From positions 1 to 57,588 of the forward strand of contig CALXHR010000011.1 in the NCBI GenBank assembly GCA_944388175.1: a stretch of DNA of 57,588 nucleotides. Direction: 5' to 3'. Positions 43,192 through 50,115 of the stretch are shown piece after piece. The DNA comes from an uncultured Gemmiger sp. (lineage in GTDB: Bacteria > Bacillota > Clostridia > Oscillospirales > Ruminococcaceae). The notes under the pieces are model-generated. The model was given only the letters and a program-made list of their open reading frames with translations, had not been told where the DNA came from and did not search any database. Each line of letters begins with the position of its first letter. The stretch's first letter is position 1. A program made the translations under genes and the position numbers.

Positions 43192-44403
43192 TCAGGTGCG
43201 CTCGGTTACAAGGGCGAAGCCTTCGGCCGTCAGCGCCTGGCGGATTTCCTCGATCTGGGCGGCGTTGCGGGTCTCCAGCCCGAGCTTGAGGAAACAGCTG
43301 GTGATGGCCATGTTGGTGTCACCCAAATCGTACTGGACGCTGACGACGTTGGCCCCGCAGCCGGAGATGATCTCGCTGACGCGGGTCAGCTGGCCGGGCT
43401 TGTCCTCCAGCGCGATGGTCAGGTTGCACTTGCGGCCGCTCATGACAAGGCCGCGCGTGATGACACGCGAGAGGATGTTGACGTCGATGTTGCCGCCCGA
43501 GATCAGGCAGACGGTCTTTTTGCCGGCCAGCGGCAGCTTGCCGAAGAGGGCCGCCGCCACCGGCGTCGCGCCGGCGCCCTCGGCCACCAGTTTCTGGTTT
43601 TCCATCAGGGCCAGGATGGCGGCGGCGATCTCGTCCTCGCTGACGGTGACGATGTTGTCGACGTAGTCCAGCGCCATCTGGTAGGTCAGTTCGCCGGGCG
43701 TCTTGACGGCGATGCCGTCGGCAAAGGTGTCGACGCGGTCCAGCGTCTCGTAGGTGTGGTCGTGGTAGGCGCGGGCCATACTGGCCGCGCCGGCCGCCTG
43801 TACGCCGTAGACCTTGACGTCGGGGCGCAGGCTTTTGATGGCGAACGCCACGCCCGAGATCAGCCCCCCGCCGCCCACCGGCACGATGACGGCGTCGACG
43901 TCGGGCAGCTGGTCGAGAATTTCCAGCCCGATGGTGCCCTGCCCGGCAATGACGAGCTCGTCGTCATACGGGTGGATGAAAGTCATGCCGGTCTGCTGCT
44001 GCAGTTCCACCGCGCGGTCGTGCGCATCGTCGTAAGCGCCCTTGACCAGTTCAACCTCGGCGCCCAGGCGCTTGGTGCTTTCCACCTTCATGATGGGCGC
44101 ACCGTCCGGCATGCAGACAACGCTTTTGATGCCCATGCGGGCGGCGGCCAGCGCCACGCCCTGCGCATGGTTGCCGGCCGAGCAGGCGATGACACCTTTG
44201 GCGCGTTCTTCGGCCGTGAGCTGGCTGATCTTGTAGTACGCCCCGCGCAGCTTGAAACTGCCGGTGAGCTGCAGATTCTCGGTCTTTAAGTACAGCTCGG
44301 TACCCGGGCACAGGTGCGGCGCGGCGATGAGATCGGTCTTGCGGGCGACCTGTTTGAGCACGAACTTGGCGTGGTAGATTTTATCGAGCGTGAGCACGGG
44401 CAT
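43192..44403 (-). CDS. ilvA: Threonine ammonia-lyase (dehydratase)
   Basis: A PLP enzyme (403 aa) turning threonine into 2-oxobutyrate for isoleucine. The catalytic domain has LTGSFKLRGA with PLP-binding Lys51, IACSAGNHAQGVALAA, PVGGGGLISGVA and the C-terminal SGGNID. One ACT-like domain follows (about 325-403: CNLTIALEDKPGQLTRVSEIISGCGANVVSV), so the length matches the short regulated form. Start ATG 44403 with AAGGGGG close upstream. It heads an ilvA-ridA unit with a strong promoter, a palindrome upstream and a structured leader. It supplies the isoleucine branch of the ilvBNCD pathway next door. Confidence 0.94.
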   Translation of the reverse strand: MPVLTLDKIYHAKFVLKQVARKTDLIAAPHLCPGTELYLKTENLQLTGSFKLRGAYYKISQLTAEERAKGVIACSAGNHAQGVALAAARMGIKSVVCMPDGAPIMKVESTKRLGAEVELVKGAYDDAHDRAVELQQQTGMTFIHPYDDELVIAGQGTIGLEILDQLPDVDAVIVPVGGGGLISGVAFAIKSLRPDVKVYGVQAAGAASMARAYHDHTYETLDRVDTFADGIAVKTPGELTYQMALDYVDNIVTVSEDEIAAAILALMENQKLVAEGAGATPVAAALFGKLPLAGKKTVCLISGGNIDVNILSRVITRGLVMSGRKCNLTIALEDKPGQLTRVSEIISGCGANVVSVQYDLGDTNMAITSCFLKLGLETRNAAQIEEIRQALTAEGFALVTERT

Positions 44404-44428
44404 TCCCCCTTGTGATAGCCGACAACGC

Positions 44429-44478
44429 AGCCCGGCCCGCTGGCAGCGGGCCGGGCTTTGGATCGCACCTTTGCGATC
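44429..44478 (-). promoter_or_regulatory. Structured 5' leader of ilvA-ridA
   Basis: Two stable hairpins fill the roughly 85-nt leader. GATCGCA/TGCGATC (44461-44478, 4-nt loop) comes first in the transcript. A 14-bp palindrome AGCCCGGCCCGCTG/CAGCGGGCCGGGCT (44429-44457) ends about 25 nt before the ATG. No T-run follows on the minus strand, so it is not a plain terminator. It may control translation or RNA stability, or bind a protein. Confidence 0.5.
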
Positions 44479-44494
44479 TGCGGCGCATAGCAGG

Positions 44495-44523
44495 ATTATA
44501 GTTGAGGTTTTCTAATTTGTAAA
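44495..44523 (-). promoter_or_regulatory. Promoter of ilvA-ridA
   Basis: TTTACA (44523-44518) and TATAAT (44500-44495), spacer 17 bp, minus strand. Confidence 0.85.
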
Positions 44524-44538
44524 GTGAAACATTTTCAC
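44524..44538. promoter_or_regulatory. Palindrome GTGAAA-cat-TTTCAC next to the ilvA promoter
   Basis: A perfect 6-bp inverted repeat with a 3-bp spacer abuts the -35 of the ilvA promoter. The size and symmetry fit a dimeric regulator site, acting as an activator at this position or as a repressor. Its owner is unknown; the sequence is only loosely like a CodY site. Confidence 0.5.
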
Positions 44539-44549
44539 CATAAAACTTC

Positions 44550-44610
44550 CCGCTTTCCCGCACGGCGGACAGCGCCCCGTGCCCGCCCGGGATCCGCCGG
44601 GCGGGTTTTT
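44550..44610 (+). ncRNA. Candidate short transcript ending in an orphan terminator
   Basis: On the plus strand a strong hairpin (CCCGCCC 44582-44588, GGGCGGG 44599-44605) is followed by T5, but no plus-strand gene lies upstream of it: ilvA is on the minus strand and the lipoprotein gene has its own promoter further right. A hairpin GCACGG/CCGTGC precedes it. A possible promoter is TTGTAA (44517-44522) with TAAAAC (44541-44546). This may be a roughly 60-nt small RNA; weak evidence. Confidence 0.3.
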
Positions 44611-44653
44611 GCTTGTTTTGCGCCGTAACACGCGGCATTTTTTCGTTTCTCTC

Positions 44654-44682
44654 TTGTGCTTTTTGCGCAGCGCCCGTATAAT
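44654..44682 (+). promoter_or_regulatory. Promoter of the lipoprotein gene
   Basis: TTGTGC (44654-44659) and a perfect TATAAT (44677-44682), spacer 17 bp; weak -35. Confidence 0.65.
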
Positions 44683-44743
44683 GGAAGCAAGCCCTACCGC
44701 CCGCCGCGCAACGGCGGCGGGCCGCTGCAAAGGAGGATGCCGG

Positions 44744-45469
44744 ATGAAACACGCGAAGCCCCCTGCCCTGCCCACCGCCGCGGCGCTGGCGGCCGCTTTG
44801 CTGCTGGCGGCCTGCGCCCCGGCCCAAAGCGGCCCCCCGCAAGCGCCCGAGTACCCCTGGACGGACCGCTACGAGCAGACGCTGGCCGCCCTGGACGAAG
44901 CCGGCGCCGACTATGAGGTCGCGGACGACGCGGCCACCGGCGTTTCCGTCACGATGGAAAGCGGCGAGTTGTTCGGCGTGCCGGTGCAAGACCTGTACCT
45001 GCTCTTTGACGACAACGGCGCGCTGGAAGGCGTGAGCGGCGTGGTGGCACCGGAACAGACCGACGCCATGCAGGCCGCGATGCGCAAGGCGCTGGGCGCC
45101 CCCGTGGACAGCTACTGCCCGGCCAGCTACAACGCGCTGGAGGAGTTCGGCGTCCGCCTTTCCACCGACCTGGTACCGCTGGGCGGCCTGTACTGGCATG
45201 AAGAACAGCCTTTGAGCGAAACGCTGCCCGAAAAAGACGGCCTGACCCCCGCCCAGCAGTGGCAGAAAGCGCTGGAAGCCACTGGGCGCGTTGACCTGAC
45301 CGAGAAAGAACCCCGCACCATCACCGTCAACGGCGAGGAGCGCACCCTCTGGTACGGCACCGAGGCGCTGGAACAGTTTTTGGCCAACAACTGGGAGTAT
45401 CTGGCCTGCTACGAGCCCGACGGCGACGGCGCACGGGTGTCTGTGAGCCATGTGATCTGGCCGTTCTGA
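44744..45469 (+). CDS. Secreted lipoprotein of unknown function
   Basis: A 241-aa protein with a type II signal peptide: basic MKHAK start, hydrophobic AALAAALLLAAC with the lipobox Cys at about residue 25, then a Pro/Gly/Ser linker. The mature part (about 200 aa) is acidic with no motif I recognise; it has a central VVAPEQTDAMQAAMRKALGAP stretch and a C-terminal VSVSHVIWPF. Expected to be anchored on the outer face of the membrane. Start ATG 44744 follows a strong AAAGGAGG. A single-gene unit with its own promoter and terminator; the neighbours give no hint of function. Confidence 0.8.
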   Translation: MKHAKPPALPTAAALAAALLLAACAPAQSGPPQAPEYPWTDRYEQTLAALDEAGADYEVADDAATGVSVTMESGELFGVPVQDLYLLFDDNGALEGVSGVVAPEQTDAMQAAMRKALGAPVDSYCPASYNALEEFGVRLSTDLVPLGGLYWHEEQPLSETLPEKDGLTPAQQWQKALEATGRVDLTEKEPRTITVNGEERTLWYGTEALEQFLANNWEYLACYEPDGDGARVSVSHVIWPF

Positions 45470-45488
45470 AGCCCCCTTTTGGATACCG

Positions 45489-45519
45489 CCCCCCGCCGGG
45501 TGACCGGCGGGGGTTTTTT
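45489..45519 (+). terminator. Terminator of the lipoprotein gene
   Basis: CCCCCGCCGG and CCGGCGGGGG around a GTGA loop, followed by T6. Confidence 0.95.
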
Positions 45520-45541
45520 GTGAATTTGTAAAAAAGTACGC

Positions 45542-45570
45542 TTGACAAAAATACGGTTTCGCACTAAAAT
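45542..45570 (+). promoter_or_regulatory. Promoter of marR-MATE
   Basis: TTGACA (45542-45547) and TAAAAT (45565-45570), spacer 17 bp: a strong promoter embedded in the inverted-repeat operator. Confidence 0.92.
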
Positions 45571-45605
45571 GGCCCTTGCGCAGTTTTAGTACGAAACCGT
45601 ATTAT
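45548..45605 (+). promoter_or_regulatory. Large inverted-repeat operator of the MarR-family gene
   Basis: Two 20-bp arms (45550-45569 and 45584-45603) are inverted copies with a single mismatch and a 14-bp spacer. The left arm fills the -35/-10 interval; the right arm lies just after the start site. Each arm is itself an imperfect palindrome (for example TAGTACG-aaac-CGTATTA), the form expected of a MarR dimer site. Two dimers could bind and lock the promoter; autoregulation by the gene directly downstream is the simple reading. Confidence 0.75.
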
Positions 45606-45638
45606 CGTTTTGCCAACGCCCCACAGGAGGGAACCCCC

Positions 45639-46088
45639 ATGAACGAAGCCGAAATGACCCGCCTGGTGCGCCGCCTGGCGCTGGTCACCAACCGCATGGA
45701 CGGCGCGTACTACCTGTACGCGCGGCAGCACGGCGTGAACGAAAACGCGCTGACGCTGCTGTACGCGCTGGACGACGGCGAGCCCCACAGCCAGAAACAG
45801 GTGTGCGAGGAATGGCTGATGCCCAAGACGACGGTGAACACCATCGTGCGCCAGCTGGAAGCCGAGGGCTACCTGACGCTGCGCCACGACGAGGGCCGCG
45901 GCCGCGAAAAAACGCTGTGCCTGACGCCGGCCGGCGTCGCCTACGCGCGGGCGGTGCTGCGCGACATCTACGCGGGCGAGAACGCCGCCATGGCAGACAC
46001 GCTGGCGCAGTATACGCCGCAGTTCATCGACGCGCTGGAGCGCTACACCGACACCCTGTGCGCCCGCTTTGAGGCGGCGGGCCGCTGA
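45639..46088 (+). CDS. MarR-family transcriptional regulator
   Basis: A 149-aa winged-helix repressor. The N-terminal helices (MTRLVRRLALVTNRMDGAYYLYARQHGVNENALTLLYAL) lead into the recognition part SQKQVCEEWLMPKTTVNTIVRQLEAEGYLTLRHDEGRGREKTLCLTPAG with the wing DEGRGREK, then dimerisation helices. Start ATG 45639 follows AGGAGGG; an earlier in-frame codon lies inside the operator. It is 39 bp upstream of a MATE pump and behind a double operator. It most likely represses itself and the pump until a small toxic ligand binds. Confidence 0.92.
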   Translation: MNEAEMTRLVRRLALVTNRMDGAYYLYARQHGVNENALTLLYALDDGEPHSQKQVCEEWLMPKTTVNTIVRQLEAEGYLTLRHDEGRGREKTLCLTPAGVAYARAVLRDIYAGENAAMADTLAQYTPQFIDALERYTDTLCARFEAAGR

Positions 46089-46127
46089 CGCGCACCACGA
46101 TTTTACCCGGGAGGATACGAAATTTTT

Positions 46128-47489
46128 ATGGACCAGCAGACGATGTTTTTAAAAACGCCGCCCGCAAAACTGTTTTTTATGGCCGCGCTGCCCGGCGCCA
46201 TCGGCATGTTGGCGTCGTCGCTGTACGGCCTGGCCGACGGCATCCTGGTCGGCCAGTTCCTGGACGGCACGGCCTTTGCCGCGCTGAACCTGGCGTTCCC
46301 GTTCGTGTTCATCAACTTTTCGCTGGCCGACCTCATCGGCGTCGGCTCGGCGGTGCCGATCTCCATTGCGCTGGGGCAGGGGCGCGACAAACAGGCCAAC
46401 AACATTTTTACCTGTGCCTGCCTGATGATTTTTAGCACCGGCATCCTGATGGGTGCGGTGATGTATGCCGCCGCGCCGTGGCTGATCGCCATGATGGGGG
46501 CCGAGGGGCAGTTTGCCGCGTTTGCCGTGCAGTACCTGCGGGTGTACGCGCTCTGCTCGCCAGTGACGACCATCGTGTTTGCCACCGACAACTACCTGCG
46601 CATCTGCGGGCAGATCAAGGGCAGCATGTACCTGAACATCCTGATGTCGGGCCTGAGCGCCGGGCTGGAGTTTTTATTCCTGGCCGTGTTCGGCTGGGGC
46701 ATCTGGGCGGCGGCGCTGGGCACCTGCCTGGGCATGATGGTCTGCGCCGTGCTGGCGCTGGCGCCGTTTGCGCTGGGCCGCATGAAGCTGCGGTTCTGCA
46801 AACCGCAGTTCACCCGCAGCATGGTGCTGCGCATTGCCAGCTGCGGCAGCCCGGCATTTTTGAACAACATCGCCGGCCGTGTGACCAGCATTTTGATGAA
46901 CATGCTGCTGGTGCGCCTGGGCGGCGAGGTCGCAGTCTCGGTCTACGGCGTTCTGATGTACGCCGACGGGTTCATCCAGCCCATTTTGTACGGCGCGTGC
47001 GATTCGCTGCAGCCGGCCGTAGGCTACAACTGGGGCGCAGGGCGCTACAGCCGGTCCCGCGCCATTGAGGGGTGCTGCCGCCGGGCGGCGCTGGTCATCT
47101 CGTTGGTGGCGGCGGCGGTGCTGTTCGCCTTCCCCGCGCAGACGGCGCAGCTGTTTTTGGCCGACGCCAGCGCGGCCGACCTGGCCATGGCCGCCGGGGC
47201 CGTGCGGCTGTTCAGCCTGACCTACCTGACGCGGTGGTTCTCGTTCTGGACGCAAAGCTACCTGCTGGCCGTCGAAAAGGCCGTACAGGCCACCGTGATC
47301 TCGGTGTCGACGGCGCTGGTGTTCCCGGTGGCGCTCATTGCGCTGCTGTGGCCGCTGGGCCTGACCGGCCTGTGGCTGAACTTTGCCGGCACCGCCCTGC
47401 TGGCAGGGCTGCTGGCCGCCGCGCTGCTGCGGCGCGAATGGCCCGACCTGACCCGCCCCGACGCGCCGGCGGCGGGACCCGCCGAGTGA
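46128..47489 (+). CDS. MATE family multidrug efflux transporter
   Basis: A 453-aa MATE (MepA/DinF-like) antiporter with 12 predicted spans in two halves. The first half begins AKLFFMAALPGAIGMLASSLYGLADGILVGQFLDG; the second has GSPAFLNNIAGRVTSILMNMLLVRLGG, and SLQPAVGYNWGAGRYSRSR is typical. It exports cationic drugs or dyes, driven by sodium or protons. Start ATG 46128 has GGGAGGA upstream at long spacing. Cotranscribed with the MarR-type regulator, which probably controls it. Confidence 0.92.
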   Translation: MDQQTMFLKTPPAKLFFMAALPGAIGMLASSLYGLADGILVGQFLDGTAFAALNLAFPFVFINFSLADLIGVGSAVPISIALGQGRDKQANNIFTCACLMIFSTGILMGAVMYAAAPWLIAMMGAEGQFAAFAVQYLRVYALCSPVTTIVFATDNYLRICGQIKGSMYLNILMSGLSAGLEFLFLAVFGWGIWAAALGTCLGMMVCAVLALAPFALGRMKLRFCKPQFTRSMVLRIASCGSPAFLNNIAGRVTSILMNMLLVRLGGEVAVSVYGVLMYADGFIQPILYGACDSLQPAVGYNWGAGRYSRSRAIEGCCRRAALVISLVAAAVLFAFPAQTAQLFLADASAADLAMAAGAVRLFSLTYLTRWFSFWTQSYLLAVEKAVQATVISVSTALVFPVALIALLWPLGLTGLWLNFAGTALLAGLLAAALLRREWPDLTRPDAPAAGPAE

Positions 47490-47563
47490 ACTTTGCTTGA
47501 CAAAAGACGTCGCCGCCAGCGGACATGCGCCGAATGACAGCGTCCAAGGCATCGATACAGAAA

Positions 47564-47598
47564 CAGCGCCCCGCCGGGTTTTACCCGGCGGGGCGCTG
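47564..47598. terminator. Hairpin between the convergent MATE and aldose epimerase genes
   Basis: CAGCGCCCCGCCGGG (47564-47578) and its complement (47584-47598) form a 15-bp perfect stem. T-tracts are short on both sides (TTTCTG on the minus strand). Position favours termination for both genes. Confidence 0.7.
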
Positions 47599-47611
47599 CG
47601 CTTTGCAGTGT

Positions 47612-48484
47612 TTATTCGATGGTGATGGACCAGGCGAAGGCCTTTTGCGCGCCGGGGGCCAGCGTTTCGCGCTTGGCCGGCTCATTGACCGAGTTGGCCC
47701 AGCCGTTCCACGGCTCCATGCAGACGAAGCGCTCGGCGTCCTGCTGCCACAGCACGCCGTTGCCAAAGCAGCGTTCGTCAAAGGCGACGGTGACCTTGTG
47801 GCCGTTGCCGGAATCGGTAAAGACCATGGGGCTTTGCACGTCGGTGAGCAGGCGGATGGAATCGGCGCTGCCGGGCTGGCGCGTGAGGGTGATCTGCGCC
47901 GGGGCGGCGGGCTGCGGGCCTTTGGCGTCCTGCGAGCAGGTGGCAGCCCGGATGTCGAAGCGGACGTTGTCGAGGTTGCTGACCGCGAAATACGGGTGGA
48001 AGCCGACGTTGAACGGCATGTCGGCGTCGCCATGGTTGGCGACGGTCAGCGCCAGCGTGGCGGTGTTGCCCGCGAGGGTATAGCGCATCGTCAGCTCAAA
48101 CTCGAACGGGTAGACGAACTTGGTCAGGCCGTTGGGGCGCAGCGTCAGCTCGATGGCGTCGTCGCACGCCGTCTTGACCTGCCACGGCACAAGGTCGGCC
48201 AGGCCGTGGATCTCGATGGGGTAATCGCCGCCGGCAAAATGGTGGACACCGCCGTCCGGCTTGCCGCAGTTGGGGAACAGGATGGGGATGCCGCAGCGCG
48301 GGCGGTCGGTGGACTCGAAGTTTTTGTCGCGCAGCCACAGGTACTCCCGCCCGTCTTTGGTAAAGGAGGTCGCCATGCCGCCTTTTTCCGGCGTGACGGT
48401 CAGCGCGTAGGCGCCGTCGGTCAGCGTCAGTGTGGCGTAGCGCGCGCCGTATTTCTCGTAGGTACCGGTCTGGATCGTAGACAT
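47612..48484 (-). CDS. Aldose 1-epimerase family protein
   Basis: A 290-aa galactose-mutarotase-fold protein. Key stretches: GGMATSFTKDGREYLWLRDKNFES, RCGIPILFPNCGK, the catalytic-type His in IEIHGLADLVPW, and FNVGFHPYFAVSN, close to the YeaD/aldose epimerase group that acts on free or phosphorylated sugars. ATG 48484-48482 is chosen with GAGGTG 9 bp upstream. It is 66 bp after uxaA on the same strand and may be cotranscribed, which would link it to hexuronate use. Confidence 0.88.
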   Translation of the reverse strand: MSTIQTGTYEKYGARYATLTLTDGAYALTVTPEKGGMATSFTKDGREYLWLRDKNFESTDRPRCGIPILFPNCGKPDGGVHHFAGGDYPIEIHGLADLVPWQVKTACDDAIELTLRPNGLTKFVYPFEFELTMRYTLAGNTATLALTVANHGDADMPFNVGFHPYFAVSNLDNVRFDIRAATCSQDAKGPQPAAPAQITLTRQPGSADSIRLLTDVQSPMVFTDSGNGHKVTVAFDERCFGNGVLWQQDAERFVCMEPWNGWANSVNEPAKRETLAPGAQKAFAWSITIE

Positions 48485-48549
48485 ACAAAACACCTCGTTC
48501 TCAAAAAAATCGCCGCGGGCGGCCTGCGCCCTTGCTTATTTCCAGTATA

Positions 48550-50034
48550 TCACAAAACGACGCCGTCTTTAAAGATGGAAATTTCGCGGAAGCCTTTGCG
48601 CTCGGCGCAGGTCCGCTTGCCGCTGGCGACTTCCAGCACCAGGTTGTACAGGTCCTCGCCCGCTTCGTCCAGCGTGCGCTGCCCGTCGGCCACAACGCCG
48701 GCGTTAAAGTCGATCCAGTTGGCTTTTTTGGCGGCCAGCTGGCTGTTGGTGGCGATCTTGAGCGTGGGGGCCGGCGCGCCGAACGGCGTGCCGCGCCCGG
48801 TCGAGAAGAGGATCAGGTGCGCGCCGGCGGCCGTGAGCGCCGTGGCCGAGACCAGGTCGTTGCCGGGGCCGTACAGCATGTTGAGCCCTTTGGTGACGAC
48901 GGGGTCGCCGTAGCCGATGACGTCCATGATGGGCGCGCTGCCGCCTTTTTGCACGCAGCCGCAGGATTTATCTTCCAGCGTGGTGATGCCGCCCTGTTTG
49001 TTGCCGGGGCTGGGGTTGTCGTAGACGACCTCGTTGTGGCGGATGAAGTAGTCTTTGAAACCGTTAATCATGGCGACGGCTTTTTGGAACACTTCCTCGT
49101 TCTGGCAGCGGTCCATCAAGAAACCCTCGGCGCCGAACATCTCGGGCACTTCGGTCAGCACGGTGGAACCGCCGCGCGCGCAGAGCCTGTCGCTGAAACG
49201 GCCGATGACGGGGTTGGCGGTGATGCCCGAAAGCCCGTCCGACCCGCCGCATTTCATGCCGACGACGAGTTCGCTGGCGGGGATGGGCTCGCGCCGGAAC
49301 TGCCCGGCGTAGGCGGCCAGTTCTTTGAGCAGCGCGCGCCCGGCGGCCAGTTCGTCCTCGACGTCCTGGCAGGTCAGGAATTTGACGCGGTCAGGGTCAT
49401 AGTCGCCCAGCTCGGCCAAAAACTGGTCGTGGGTCAGGTTTTCGCACCCCAGGCTCAGCACCAGCACGGCCCCGGCGTTGGGGTGGCGCGTCAGCGCGGC
49501 CAGCAGTTTGCGGGTCTGCGCGTGGTCGTGGCCGGTCTGCGAGCAGCCGAACGGATGGGGAAAGGTGTACAGCCCGTCGATGGAACCGGTGACGAGGTCC
49601 TGGTTGTCCCGCACCAGGGCTTTGGCGCAGTCGTTGACGCAGCCGACGGTGGGGATGATCCAGATCTCGTTGCGGATGGCGGCGCGGCCGTCCCTGCGGC
49701 GGTAGCCTAGGAACGTCTCGGGCGGGACGGGCGTCAGCGGGCGGACGTTGGGGTGGTAGGCGTACTCGATCTCGCCCGAAAGGTTGGTGTGCACGTTGTG
49801 GGTGTGCATCCAGGCGCCGGGCGCGGCGTCGGCCGTGGCATGCCCGATGGGGAAACCGTATTTGATGACGTTTTCGCCCTTGTGGATGGGCGCAATGGCC
49901 ATTTTGTGGCCCTGGGGGATATCCTCGGCGGCGGTGACCGTCGTGCTGCCGACCGGCACGGCCGTGCCTTTGGCGATGGGGTGCAGCGCGACGACGACGT
50001 TGTCGCCGGGGTGAATCTGGATGGCAAGCGGCAT
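48550..50034 (-). CDS. uxaA: Altronate dehydratase
   Basis: A 494-aa UxaA-family dehydratase converting D-altronate to 2-keto-3-deoxygluconate. The N-terminal SAF domain (about 1-95: IQIHPGDNVVVALHPIAKGT, KMAIAPIHKGENVIKYG) is fused to the catalytic domain with FLGYRRRDGRAAIRNEIWIIPTVGCVN, HPFGCSQTGHDHAQT, LGCENL, GMKCGGSDGLSGITANP and CGCVQKGG. Full-length fusion form. Start ATG 50034 follows AAGGAG. It follows uxaB after an 81-bp gap with a terminator-like hairpin. Third step of galacturonate breakdown. Confidence 0.95.
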   Translation of the reverse strand: MPLAIQIHPGDNVVVALHPIAKGTAVPVGSTTVTAAEDIPQGHKMAIAPIHKGENVIKYGFPIGHATADAAPGAWMHTHNVHTNLSGEIEYAYHPNVRPLTPVPPETFLGYRRRDGRAAIRNEIWIIPTVGCVNDCAKALVRDNQDLVTGSIDGLYTFPHPFGCSQTGHDHAQTRKLLAALTRHPNAGAVLVLSLGCENLTHDQFLAELGDYDPDRVKFLTCQDVEDELAAGRALLKELAAYAGQFRREPIPASELVVGMKCGGSDGLSGITANPVIGRFSDRLCARGGSTVLTEVPEMFGAEGFLMDRCQNEEVFQKAVAMINGFKDYFIRHNEVVYDNPSPGNKQGGITTLEDKSCGCVQKGGSAPIMDVIGYGDPVVTKGLNMLYGPGNDLVSATALTAAGAHLILFSTGRGTPFGAPAPTLKIATNSQLAAKKANWIDFNAGVVADGQRTLDEAGEDLYNLVLEVASGKRTCAERKGFREISIFKDGVVL

Positions 50035-50069
50035 AAGTCGTTCTCCTTACTTGATAAGCCTTACAAAAA

Positions 50070-50098
50070 CGCGGGGCCGGGGCAGCCCCGGCCCCACG
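50070..50098 (-). terminator. Terminator-like hairpin between uxaB and uxaA
   Basis: GGGGCCGGGGC (50073-50083) and GCCCCGGCCCC (50085-50095), extended by a few outer pairs, are followed on the minus strand by GCG-TTTTTG. It lies inside the uxaB-uxaA pair, so it could lower uxaA expression or protect the upstream mRNA 3' end. Confidence 0.6.
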
Positions 50099-50115
50099 TG
50101 CAAGGGTTTGGGAAA

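Noticed and set aside
44524-44538. Calling the ilvA palindrome a CodY box
   Set aside because: CodY sites resemble AATTTTCWGAAAATT; GTGAAA-cat-TTTCAC has the opposite arm order around its centre and different flanks, so only a generic dimer site is supported.
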